A stretch of DNA of 24,047 nucleotides from Rodentolepis nana. Taxonomy: Eukaryota > Platyhelminthes > Cestoda > Cyclophyllidea > Hymenolepididae. Of the stretch, positions 6,952 through 18,284 are shown in pieces. A program made the translations under genes and the position numbers. A model generated the notes under the pieces. It made no database searches, was not told the origin of the DNA, and saw only the letters and a list, made by a program, of their open reading frames with translations. The DNA lies in assembly GCA_900617975.1 (NCBI GenBank), contig UZAE01013296.1, positions 1 through 24,047 on the forward strand, given 5' to 3'. Position 1 is the stretch's first letter, and each line of letters begins with the position of its first letter.

Positions 6952-9900
6952 AAAATGTTCAGATTTCGGAAACCATTCTCTGTTTCACGTGGGAGCAATA
7001 AAAGTTAATAATATTCCAAAACATGTTCTATATCTAGAATACAAATTATTCACATTCTAAGTTATTCTATTTTTCTAGGTCTCGACTAAACTATGAACAG
7101 TTAATATTCCATCTGCGATGTAATCTGATGTCTATCTAAGGGGGGTGGTGCGTGACTATCCATAGATGCGTTTTTGGACATTGCTTTATATTTGAAACTA
7201 AATACTCAATCTAACAGATCATCAAATTGTGGTGCCATTGCTAATCCCTCCTAGAATTTCCCAGTTACTTCAAATAACTTTAAGTGCAGTCTCTGACGGT
7301 AGGCAGATTGAAATCCCTTAAAATGAATTTACTTCCTTTTAAACTTTTTGTTTTTCGAGCGAACGCAAACCCCTTTCGCCTGCATCATGTGCCCACACGC
7401 AAACCTCCACCTTAGTTTCTTTTCTTTGCATGACGAAATGAGTCTTTTCTCCATTCGAGTTTAGACTGCCATTGTACAACTGATTTTAGCCCTTAATCAA
7501 CCCTTAGAATTAGCCCTTTTAGGAATAAGTTCGCTGTTGTTATCTATCAAGCATAGGCGACCAGTATAAAGCACCGTATCCGCAGCAGAATTCATTTTAT
7601 AATACATATCAGTGGCAGTCTATGGACGCATTATTCACAAACAGGGGGGAGGGGATGAAAATCAGTCTATCGGTGTTTGTGACAAGGTCAAAAGTCCTAT
7701 CGAACGTCAATTAGAGAATTTAAATGAAGTAATCTATTGATATATGAACGCATTATAATAGCCTCAATTCAATAATCTATGCCTTGCTGGACTATTTTGC
7801 CTTTTGGAAGTTTAGATACTAGACAATTATTAAATTTATAAAAATTTTGCAGCTTTTTTGAAAAGTTCTCACTCTAAAAATGTACGAGCTCACTTAAACA
7901 AAATTTCTAATACTGAATAGCATGGAGTAATGAGTTGTGTTCGGCGAATCAAATATGATTATATGATGGCAAAAAAAGATGATCGAGAATAAGAGTATGC
8001 AATTCTTTAAAAAAATAACTTCATTCTCCCAAAATTATTTTCGATGGAATGAGAGTGAGGGAATGTTAGTAAGAATGATGTATGTTATGATTTGAGGTAA
8101 TATTTTAAGTTTTTTCATTTCCTCCAAACAAATCGGCTAATAAAAGACTATAAGTAAGAAATCAAAAGAAGATAATTGCTCTGATTCATTTTCCAACACA
8201 TCAATCGTCGAGTACATTGCCCGTTTTGCAAGAGTAATTAAATACTACTTTAGAGGTAACTACGCAAATTAACAGGAGGTGAAATGCAATTGAGTTGGAT
8301 TGGTTAGCAAAAATTTAAGCCTTCTTAATGAATATTTAATTTTAAGTAGAACGAGAATTGGATTGGCTAAAATGTTTTAAATATAGGTTTGATAAGTCTT
8401 TCCTAAATAGTTTCGAAGGCAAAAGTTTAACTCATAAATGTAGAATAAAACATGGAGGAATTTTTTAATCTTGAAGTGCGAAAATAAATTGTATTTAATT
8501 TTTTCCCATTGGCAAAATTTTATTTTGTCCTTAGCTTTCTTAAGCATATGTCATTTGAAGGCTCGCGACAGTAGTTACTATTTGCGCTATCTGTTCGAAA
8601 TTCGAAATAAAGTTTAACTAACAGAAATGAAAAGAACTTGCAGTCAAATTAATAAATTTTTTTTCAGTCGATTTAAGTCCTGATTCTGGTCAGTGAAAGT
8701 ATTCCAGCACAAAATTAACTAACGAAAATGTCTATAACACTTGTGTGCACTGAATCAGTTTTGCTATTTCTCTAAGTGTAGCTCCCGTATTGATTCTTAT
8801 TAGTTGGTAATACATGTTTTTTTACCCATTCTACAATCGCGCATTGGCTGACATGATAGAAACCACCCGATCAATCAGGCCTACCCAATTTAGTTTGTTG
8901 GTCAGCACTGGAGCCTCATCTTTAAAGCACCTTTCATTATTTCCTCTTCTTGTTTCAACTTAACCCAGAATAAACCACTCTATCTTGACAACATTCATAT
9001 TTGTTCACTAGTTAAGAAAATGAATGTCAAGGCTGGTTTTGTTGGGTTCCCTAAAGTGGTTTTGTTCAGAAATATAGTTGCATTAGGTTTTGTGTAATAC
9101 TTGTACAGCTTTTATTTAGCAATATTTATTAAACCAAAAATCAAGGTGATTTGGAGACATTTTGAACCATTTTAAAAAGGTGAATCCAGTAAACACTGAC
9201 CCTTCCTACTTCTAGTACCTTTAATTTGGAAGTACATATAAAGATGAGTGCAGCCTCCTTTATAAAGCCTGGTTGACAACATAAATCGAATTTTATGAAA
9301 TACTGAAAAGGCGTTTAAGAACTTAATTTTCCATTTAGTTAATGCAATATATGCAAAATTAACTCTGAATTCGAATCCAGGTGGAAAAGATTAAATTATA
9401 GGCCAAGAGTTGATTGTCACAGTTAGCGTAGCTTTCTATTACCGGTTTTCTAACCCTTAGTCTAGGCTGAAATTTGCCGGCATGAGGCGTAAGTGGGGAG
9501 AAAATTGTCTCTTCCGCCCACCTGCAGGAAGCGCTTAATCATTGCGATCATATGCACCGCTTACCTAGTTCACCAAACTCGTGACTTCTGACTTACTCCA
9601 TCAATTCGCAAAAGAGTCAGCGACTTCAAATATGGACTCTTTGTGGTCTTTTTTTTCTTGCTTTCTACACCAACTTCAAACTAATATTAGTTCGTTTTAA
9701 TTATTTCTTTACGCAAAATAAATCAATTCCTAAGTTCTCCATATCTTAAAGTTTATACATAACCGGACAATTTATTTTTCAGTCATTTAAAGTTTTGGTT
9801 ATTTTGAAATATTCGAAATGCAAATGGCTTTCAAATATTTCCAGACGCTGGTTTTTTGCTATTTGCTTAAAATTACTGCATTTTGGATGCTAAGCACATT

Positions 9901-12198
9901 AAACACTATTTTTAGTCACAAGTTAGAGTCTTAGTGAACTTTGGTCATATACATTCAACAAAATGTCTATGTTTTTTGTCACACAGATCCTTAAATGTAC
10001 CAACAATAAAGTGCAAATGGGGCCCATGGTATTATTTGATAGGAGTTATAATGCTTATGCTTTGCCTGGTTGCTACAAAGTTGCCTCTCGTCTTTACCGA
10101 TATGAGAGTAATTTCAGCCAAAAGACTACTTTTTCTTCAAGACGCCCTGTTCACCTATATACGGACAAAATAAAGACAACTAGTATTCATGTACAATGCC
10201 CCTGCCAAATTATTAGAAGGTCTCAGACAACATCTATTGTGTTTTAAACTTCTGGGACAATTGGAGTCTAGTGGTATTTAGGAGACGAATCTGTCATAGC
10301 AACAGGACTAACCTTCCTGACATAGCAATAACGTAGAGAGTGAATTCTCTACAGACGTGTGGCAACGAAGCAATCACGTTATTAGTCGGCATTTTCTAAG
10401 ATTAACTTAACTTATTTTGTCAAGATTGTCAAACCTTTGGACAGGTAGATGCTTGAACACCGGAATTCAAAAAAGTGAAAGTGTATGCGCAAACATATTT
10501 CTGATAATTGTTTACATTATGACGGATCTGAGAAGGCTGTCAATCGGCACAAAGTTTAAAAATAAATGTACCCATCATGTACACATCCTGGTTGCAGTAA
10601 ATATTTTCGAAATACCATTGGCAATACGCAAATTGTAGCTGTTTACTGGAATGTTCATAGAAAAGTCTGTTAATCAAAAGCTCTCTTTCGATGAGCAATA
10701 GAGAAATAGAACAAAGCAGAAGTAACATGAAATCAATTCAAAATATGCATGTCTATGTGCCAGATAGTTGAAATATCAGTGAAAAAACGGTGAATTTAAA
10801 GATTGATGATGCCAGTTAATTTAAAATATAGCGATATCAGGGGAGTTGATGGTTGAAAATTTAGTGAAGAATCGAGCAAAATTTAGCCAAACGGCAAGAG
10901 AATTAACTTTCGTCCCTACAAAAGAATGGAAGTCTAGAAGAGGCACAAGGGACTAAGGTTGTTGTGAATAACAATCAAGGAAAAAAGTGCTGAAAGTGGA
11001 AAGAAGAAGGGAGGAGAGGGCGAAGAGATCAGTACCAAAATATGCGCCCATATCGTACAAATCGAATTTCAGCATATGTTATTTTGTATTCCCAATAGAT
11101 TAATGGATCAAAACTGAAAATCCTAGCAGGCATCCTCAAATGCTCTCATATAGATTTGCACAGTTTGAGAGATCTCAAGTAGTTTTGTCTTCCTAAAAAT
11201 TAAATTCTGGATTTGAGTAGGGTGTGGGTACTCAATATAATTGCCTTTATTTTTGTTAATCAGTTTAGTACTTTGGTTTTTATGGCCTTTCCTTGGTGTC
11301 TAAATAGGAACGAGTAATAAATTTTGCGATTGATTTTCAAATCGAAAAATTACCATTTGTGTGGCAATAAAATTATTTTAAACCGGCTCATGAAATCAAT
11401 TTTGTGGTATTAAATGATCTGAAAAACAATCTTTTAAATCAGGTTCCACTGCACCAATATTTTTGAAAATTAAAGTGTCAGAGCACTGAATCCTCCATTA
11501 TTTAAAGGAAGCGCTGAATCTCAAGTTATTGTCCCATGTTGCAACAATAAATGCTTATAATGAAAAATGTATTGCATTAGATCTGTTATTAACACTGGGA
11601 GAGAATAATGCAAAAGACGCTGTCATTAAATGACATAGTGCACTTCACAGCCATGGGTATGCTTGCCATTCAAACTTTGGCAAGCAACACCAATATTTTT
11701 AGGATTAATTTAAAAAAACTACAAATTCGCTTGTCTTTAATATGAATGAGATGAACGACGCTATGCGAGTATAGACCAAGGCAACAAACTTAATATAAAT
11801 TTTCCAAGTCTTTAAATTAATTTAATTTAAACTCCTTATTTAGAAAAATGGATTGAAATAAAATAAAAAGGGTTTAGTCAATTGCAAATTTGAGAAAACT
11901 CGAATTTTCCATTTACTTTTCAATCGATAAATATCTGACCGAAGGGTGCTTATTAATTTTTGCCGATTTTATTCTTTTGTTCAAATTGGTTACATAAGTG
12001 AGACAGACTATACTTTGAGCAATCGACATTTATCAATAGGGTTCTGGTAAACGAATTAACTAGATCGTGTGGTTAATATCTTAATGGTGGATAATAAAAT
12101 GGTGAAAGCAATATTAGAACTGCAGTAATTTGAAATTTTGAAAAAAAACACTTGCTTTTCGTCTTAAAGTCGCACGTTATTTAATCAATATGTGAGAA
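6952..12198. other. AT-rich non-coding stretch
   Basis: No recognisable gene is seen. Frames near 9934-10247 and 10417-10728 are short, overlap in several frames and lack motifs. A slightly GC-richer patch at about 9470-9620 contains donor-like words on the minus strand but no open frame of note. The nested inverted repeats at 10292-10383 are listed separately. Confidence 0.5.
10292..10383. promoter_or_regulatory. Nested inverted repeats with X-box-like words
   Basis: TGTCATAGCAAC (10292-10303) and TGACATAGCAAT (10318-10329) resemble the right part of an RFX-type X-box (GTTGCCATAGCAAC), with one or more mismatches. Overlapping them is an 8-bp inverted repeat, AATAACGT (10327-10334) with ACGTTATT (10376-10383). 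It encloses a 6-bp hairpin, GTAGAG (10333-10338) with CTCTAC (10347-10352). The same TGTCATAGCAAC word recurs at 19703-19714. Binding by RFX factors is only inferred from the motif. Confidence 0.25.
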
Positions 12199-12208
12199 GG
12201 GGGGGGGG
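12199..12208. repeat. Poly(G) run, 10 bp
   Basis: An uninterrupted run of ten G stands in AT-rich surroundings. It is one of several such homopolymer blocks in the window. Confidence 0.9.
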
Positions 12209-14328
12209 TTGCATGACACTTCTGACAGCTCAAAGCCAGTTTTTAGCGATATTAATAATACTTCGACGTCTGGTACTCACTGACCTTGTTAATGAAAGGT
12301 CAAGGAGTAACTGTCGTACTACCTCGTCTCCACCATTCTTCGGGCCTGAAACTGTTTAGATATATTTCATAGAGATTGAAGCTTTACCGTCTTTTATATC
12401 TACAGCTTAGAAAAATCGTATTTTAAAATGAGGGAGGCAATTCTCCAACTTCGAGAAATAGCTGAAAAATCCTCATTTCAGGTTACTTTGGAAGTTTCAT
12501 ATCCCAAAGTCTTTCCCTCTTCATTGAATGTAGCCACTAATTAGCTACTAACACTAAAACGATTAAATAATGACATGAAGGAAGTGATTCAAAAAATTCT
12601 ATCAGTTCATCCCAGTATGACAGTTTCGATAGATCTAATGAAGATGGATATCTTTAAGAATTCTAATTAAGACATTGAGAGACCTTTGAAATGGACTGAT
12701 TGAATTATTTGGCTTTCGATGCAGTAAAATTTGCCTATTTTCTCCCTCCATTTCTTCGATGGTTTAAATAAATTTTTGCAGTAAATGAGGTCGGTAACTT
12801 TAGATGCGACAAGCATTTAAGAAGCAGTTTCAATCGCGAATCAAAAACTAATTTTTGTAGGAGCATTCCAAAAATCTTGTTTTTGCCTAATTTCATCGTC
12901 TATTGGGACCCTTATTTTTAAATGACTCGAGGTTAGGGTGTCAGTCCGTTTATAAAATGAACTGCGAAAATTTTCGGACACGATTGATTTAATTCATTTG
13001 GAAATGATTTTGTTGAATTATTTTTCATATTTTTTCACTTTTCCTTGAACTTGTTAAATTTGCAGCCTATTTTTGAGTAATTGCAATTCCATTATTCCAA
13101 ATAGAAGGCAACAAGTTTGCATTTTCATTTCCTCAATCGGATGAAAAAAATACGAAAATTAAAAGGTTTAAAGATTAAATATATTCCCCTGTTGGGATCT
13201 AATAAAATTTCCAAGTTCTATAATTTGAAAAACAATGAAGTACCTTCTCAAAATGAGTAAATATTACAGATGGGTGCCAGAAAACAAATGTCGACATGTG
13301 TACAAATCCTTTCTTTTCATTTACAGTCACTTCTCTTCCATTATTCCCGCTCTCTTGAGATTTATGAAGATAAACAAGCCTGGGCGCTCACGAAATTTTC
13401 GTCCTCAAGGGAATTTCTACTCTTTCATGAAAATTGACGGATATATTTTTGAATAACAGCGCGAAAAGGACTTAAACTTATTCCTTTTAAACACGATTTT
13501 CGTTGTCATAATTTAGCAACAAAATGAGTTGCTTACATACTCTCTTTTCAATGGAAATCTACTTAGTAAGTATGAGGATAAAAATTGAAAGAAATCTTTG
13601 TTTTCATATGCAAAATATCCCATTCATTCATCACAACCTATTCTGAAGAAATCTTTCTGGGATTTATTCCCAGATTTCTCGTTTGTTTAGTTCTCAATAA
13701 TCAACCAAAGTCTTTAAAACAGTGATACCGCCCATCCTGCAGATGTCTAGCTGTTCATTGGCTTTCATAATTCTTGACGAGAATGATATTGAAAGGAAAA
13801 GTTCCATTTACAACAAATTAGTCACTCAAATTTAACGATAATAAAATCAGAACCTTCGCAACCATCTTCAAATTTCGAGAGAAGCAAGTTTCAACGAACA
13901 TTAAGGCTCCGTATAAATAATCAAAAACCTCTTGAGCAATAGCATGTGGTCGGGAAAAAATGGTGAATTTCATTTGCCCTTTAAAATATTTTTCTTCTCC
14001 AAGGGGAATTTTGTAGAAAGACAGTGTGCCTTTAACGGACACATTGAATGGAACCATTGATATCAAGAAATGTAACGTCTCTGTTGAGACATTAGCCCCA
14101 GTGAAAAAGCTTACATAGATATGTGGGGGAAGGGGGGATGGAGGGATTGGCAAACCCTTTTGACAGTTGTCGTTCACATGGGAGAACCTGGAGTCTCGTA
14201 TCTCACACTGAATTATCGATCACAAGGGTTAGTTCTCCCATAACCGGATATACATATATGACCATCAGCAAGAAATCTATTAGAAGAATTATTTTTAATC
14301 AGGCAGCCAGACATTTACAATAATCCCA

Positions 14329-14360
14329 ATCCATCATTAAAAAACATTTTAATAATGGAT
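14329..14360. repeat. 14-bp inverted repeat with a four-base loop
   Basis: ATCCATCATTAAAA (14329-14342) pairs with TTTTAATAATGGAT (14347-14360) around AACA, with 13 of 14 positions matched. It would extrude as a hairpin in DNA or RNA. No terminator or gene context gives it a role. Confidence 0.75.
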
Positions 14361-14905
14361 AGTCGTCCATTTAATCACCAAGACTTCACTCTACTTCTTA
14401 TTGGTGTGTGAGTGACATGGTACAAGCTTGCTTTATCGTTCCATACAATTTACATTTTATCAAACCTCTACTCTCTGAATACTCAGTTGCTGTTTTTCCC
14501 TTTCTAAATTCTCCAACTGAAATGTCCATTCGCTTGGAAATAGGATTAAAATGCGTAAAAATAAAAGTCACATGTTGTTGATCAAACAACAATTTTGACT
14601 CTGTTCTGAGAAGCAAATTGATCAGGCAATCCATATTTTAAGAACAGTAATTCAATATACACGCTACCATTATGGTTCTCATATTCTTTGGTTAAGGATT
14701 GAAAAGCCATTAACTCGGTTCGCATTTGTATTTTAGCCTAACAGGGAAATATGCTCCTGGCTGCTCTGCATTTGAATTTCACAAAATATCTCGAAACGTG
14801 GGATTGGAGACTTGAATGGACTATTTTCTCTAAGGAGAAGTGTTAAGTAGGAATTGACAGAGCATCTCACACCCTTTAAAATAGCCTTTTAGTCAATAGT
14901 AGATG

Positions 14906-14930
14906 AAATCCATTATGCTTGAATGGATTT
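14906..14930. repeat. Perfect 9-bp inverted repeat, seven-base loop
   Basis: AAATCCATT (14906-14914) pairs with AATGGATTT (14922-14930). It shares the ATCCAT core with the hairpin 0.55 kb to the left. Function is unknown. Confidence 0.75.
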
Positions 14931-15308
14931 GGAATCCAAGTATTTGAGTTTATTCATAGGTAAATTGTTTATCGGTTATTTCCACTAACACGATTATATC
15001 GATCTAATCTCTAATTAAATGAATCAATAGGACAATGATGGAAATCAAATACACCTTCGGATGGACGGCAGTGAATATTTGAATCTTAAATCTGTACACC
15101 ATAAAAGGTGATCATAGATTATTTCAATATCTCTTTACTCTACCAATAAGTTATAGAGATCTTAATGCGATGAAGTAAAAATAAACTTAAGTAAAGTAAA
15201 TGGATTTCAACATCAAAAGTGTAATTGAGGGAGATTCGTGCTGTGCTACTGATAAGTTCTAGGAATTGATCCCACTGATTGGTTTTATCTATAAATTGGT
15301 GTCTTGGT

Positions 15309-15330
15309 GGGGGAGGGGGAGGGGGGGGGG
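15309..15330 (+). repeat. G-rich block, quadruplex candidate
   Basis: Runs of five, five and ten G are separated by single A bases. The ten-G run can supply two tracts, so four G tracts with short loops are available on the plus strand. It produces a spurious polyproline stretch in a minus-strand frame (15140-15496). Confidence 0.85.
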
Positions 15331-17635
15331 TAATAAAAAGGGTTATTTCGGTGGGAGTCATTGAAATGTGCAAATTAAATTTATGGTAGAAAAGAGTCTC
15401 TGATAAATAAATGTTGGCAGATATACAATGAATCGACGAGATCACCATTATTGACGTCCCTTTAAACAGAAAGAAAAAAATCCAAATTGGACTCACAAAG
15501 ACTTGATTAAGGTAGCATTGTGTACATGATAATCAGGCGTTTGGCTAAAAATAAGCGAAATTTGGTTGGAGAATTTTACAAAGAAGTACATTTCTTCCAC
15601 ATTCCACCACCAATCTCACGTAGATAGTTAGAGTAAAGAGAAACCATGAGTTTTGATTTTGTTGGTGCAATTAACTTTGCAAATGACATTGAGATGAGAG
15701 GTCATTGTAGAAATGATTACTACAAAAGTAAAGATGATTTGTCAACGAATTAATCCTTTAAATTATTTGGTGGGTGCTCTGAAACCTCCGCCAATGTCTA
15801 TGAAAGCACAGTGCACATTTGCCTCTCGTTCAAACTCTACAGTAAATGATCAGTTGACACCATGAACCTGAAGCCCAAGTGAAACAAAATTCTCTCGTTT
15901 TCTTGAATTCGCCCAATGTTAATCTCTTTTAATAGAAACATCCGTTTATCCTTTAAGAGATTTGAAAGTCTGCTTTTGATGACTATTTTATTCCTCTTCT
16001 TCTTTTAAACAAAAAATAGAAAAATAAAAATGGCTTAATAAGAATGGCTGACAAAATTGTTTTATGAGGTTAACAGTAAATATTTCGTGTAAAGTACTTT
16101 TGACTCTATTTTTTCCTCTAGATTGGCTCTAAACGGAGTGCCCTTGAAATGGTACAACTTTAATGACATCAATTTTGGACATAATTGAACAGCATCCTGT
16201 TGGTTTGTGCAAATCTTTCTTTTATCACTTATAAGCAGAAAACGTGAGATTTTTGACTAAATACGCAAATTACTCTGGGCTTGAATAGTTCATTATGTAA
16301 GCGATCCCTTCCAAAGATAGATGAGCAATAAATCTCGATATTATTTGATGGGATTGCATTAAAGATGAAATATTGCACACTACTTCACCAGTTTCTATTT
16401 TGCTGTTTTATTCTTCAACAGTGGAGTTGGTTGTTTGGGTTAACAATTTATTCTTTGAAAAAGAGAAGGGCGGGGATTCACTGGCGAATGCCAAAATTAT
16501 TCAAACAATGTTTTATACTTCTTTGAATGCACAGGTTATTAAATGGCTGCGACATTAATTCGCAACTATAAACAATTTGAAACATGGAAACTTGTAATTT
16601 TGGTTGAAGCATAGGGAAATGGAATGAACTGGAGAGTTGGGTTTAGATTACCTTAAGAAAATGTTTCCGTGGTCAACAATTCATCTAAACCAGTTTTCGA
16701 CATTGTTTTTTTTATTTTAAGTTTTCAATTAAAGAATTTTCACCAACTTAAATTTCAGTTGTTTTTACGTGATTGACTGCTTCCATTGTCCGGTTTATAG
16801 CCTTTTTGACAGAACCCATTCACCCGTCTGTCGAACGACCGTCCGACAATGCTGCATTCCCTCTTGAACCAGTTAATGGCTCCTCCTCGTTTGCTCTCAC
16901 CTTCTCAAGTGGATTTCTATATTTTGATTTGCTATCGAAATTAACGAACTCTAGTTCCTAATAGACAATTACTAAGCTCAAATTCAACCCAAACCAATCT
17001 GATTGGGCCAATTCGTTTCTTTTATGCACTTTACTCTCAAATGTTTCATTCTTTACCTGTCAATCAAATGGTCTGAATTTCAATTATATTTATTATGCCA
17101 GTGCCGTGTTTACAAGGGCCATGTTGAAGCATTAAGCCCTCTTAATTGACAGGCCCATTTATGGGAATACAACGAAAGATTCAGTCAAATTAGCAATTAT
17201 AAACAGTTGAGTTTGAAACAGGACACTAATAAATAATAGGATGCTTTTGTAAATATCCGCGGCATAGAGTGACCGTTTTTATATAGACCTAGACAGAGAT
17301 TCGCCAATCGATAAATCATTTAGTTCTTAGCCAATTCAAACACACAACTTATGTTTATATTAAAGATGTTTACGCATATTTGCATTGTCGAACCGATTTG
17401 AATTGTCTCCTTGGCTCCCACAAGTTTTAAAAATTCATGATCATAGTGAATTATTTGTCAATCATTCTTATTAATTGATAATGCTTGACATATAAAGTCA
17501 TTTCAAAAACCCGAAACCTTCAAACAGAAACTATTCAGACCAGGTACTAAAGCCAAATATCATGGTGAAATTTTATACTTCACCAATGCTATTATTGTTT
17601 CTGATTTACTCAGTTTTTAGGTCCTGAGACTACTT
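15331..17635. other. AT-rich non-coding stretch with one exon candidate
   Basis: Nothing recognisable is seen apart from a more GC-balanced island at about 16770-16960, which holds the weak minus-strand exon candidate listed separately. Plus-strand frames at 16373-16558 and 16773-16961 have no motifs. Confidence 0.5.
16820..16957 (-). other. Coding-like minus-strand frame, possible 57-nt exon or gene relic
   Basis: On the minus strand, 46 codons are open from just after an acceptor-like TATTAG to a TGA. The translation is rich in charged residues (starts ELEFVNFDSKSK; later EEEPLTGSRG). A donor-like AAG|GTGAGA falls after 19 codons, so an in-phase 57-nt exon at 16901-16957 is possible. Beyond the TGA the same frame continues for 24 codons (MGSVKKAINRTMEAV...). 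This may be a short exon, a decayed coding segment or chance. I recognise no family. Local base composition is higher in GC than its surroundings. Confidence 0.2.
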
Positions 17636-17652
17636 CCCCCCACCCCCCACCC
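17636..17652 (-). repeat. C-rich block, quadruplex candidate on the minus strand
   Basis: Runs of six, six and three C are separated by single A bases. On the minus strand these are G tracts with one-base loops. Confidence 0.8.
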
Positions 17653-18251
17653 AGCACACACTTAGGAGCGCATATTGTTTCTTCGTAAAGCAGGCTGCTA
17701 GTCAGTTTCTACTCGATTCCACAAAATATCCTCTAATATGCATTATCTTATTCCTGCCTTGTAGTTTCTGAGTTTGAAAAGTTCGAAAGACCACAATTGA
17801 GCTTTAATGCCAACTTATCCCGAATCAAGTGCATTTTGTACATGGAGATTCTTTAATATGGTCCAAAGATGCAACAGATACTAAATTTTTTAGCTTTACA
17901 CCAGCCAATATTCTAGAAAGCCCATTATTACCCATATTAAAGCATAACATTGCATTTCAACCGTGAAAAAGCAAATGAAATGAATTTTTGAAATAGTAAG
18001 AAAATTGGAAGTGAAGTAGAGACACTAGATATACTCACGAGCTTATGGAATTCAGATTTCGCAGAATTTACTGTTTCGGTAGTTTCCTCTTTTAAAAGCC
18101 CGAAACGCGATTTGTACTCTATGCTTGGAAAAGCTTGTCTTTTGTGTCCAATACTTTTTGAACAATTTTTATAAATAGTGTCGGTTTCCCTTCTTCCAGT
18201 GATCGAGAGAGGTAAACGATCTTACAACAGCTTAGACGGTTCGGATATGTC

Positions 18252-18284
18252 GGGGGGGGGGGGGGGAGTGGGGTAGGAGGGGGG
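18252..18284 (+). repeat. G-rich block with a 15-G run, quadruplex candidate
   Basis: Fifteen uninterrupted G (18252-18266) are followed by runs of four and six G within 33 bp. It is the longest homopolymer in the window and probably length-variable. AG-rich sequence continues to about 18297. Confidence 0.9.

Larger units (their letters stand above)
12209..15308. other. AT-rich non-coding stretch with several inverted repeats
   Basis: No gene is supported. A minus-strand 119-codon frame at 13818-14177 is the longest non-repetitive ATG frame in the window, but it has no motif and is about what chance allows. Short palindromes include CTGGGA-TTTAT-TCCCAG (13657-13673) and TGACCTT...AAGGTCA (12281-12302). 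Stronger hairpins at 14329-14360 and 14906-14930 are listed separately. Confidence 0.5.

Noticed and set aside
9364..9374. tRNA T-arm-like word (ATTCGAATCC)
   Set aside because: The flanking bases do not pair as a T stem, and no acceptor or anticodon arm is found.
9582..9594. 13-bp match to VNTR motif B (TGACTTCTGACTT)
   Set aside because: The match is short and isolated, and neither side extends the similarity; it is compatible with chance.
9934..10247. Overlapping plus-strand frames of 79 and 94 codons
   Set aside because: They lie in different frames over the same DNA and have no motifs or initiation or splice context.
13818..14177. 119-codon minus-strand frame with protein-like appearance
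   Set aside because: No motif or family is recognised. One frame of this length is about what chance gives in 24 kb of such composition. A protein search would settle it.
15140..15496. 118-codon minus frame with a polyproline run
   Set aside because: The proline run is the translated G-rich block; the rest has no motif.
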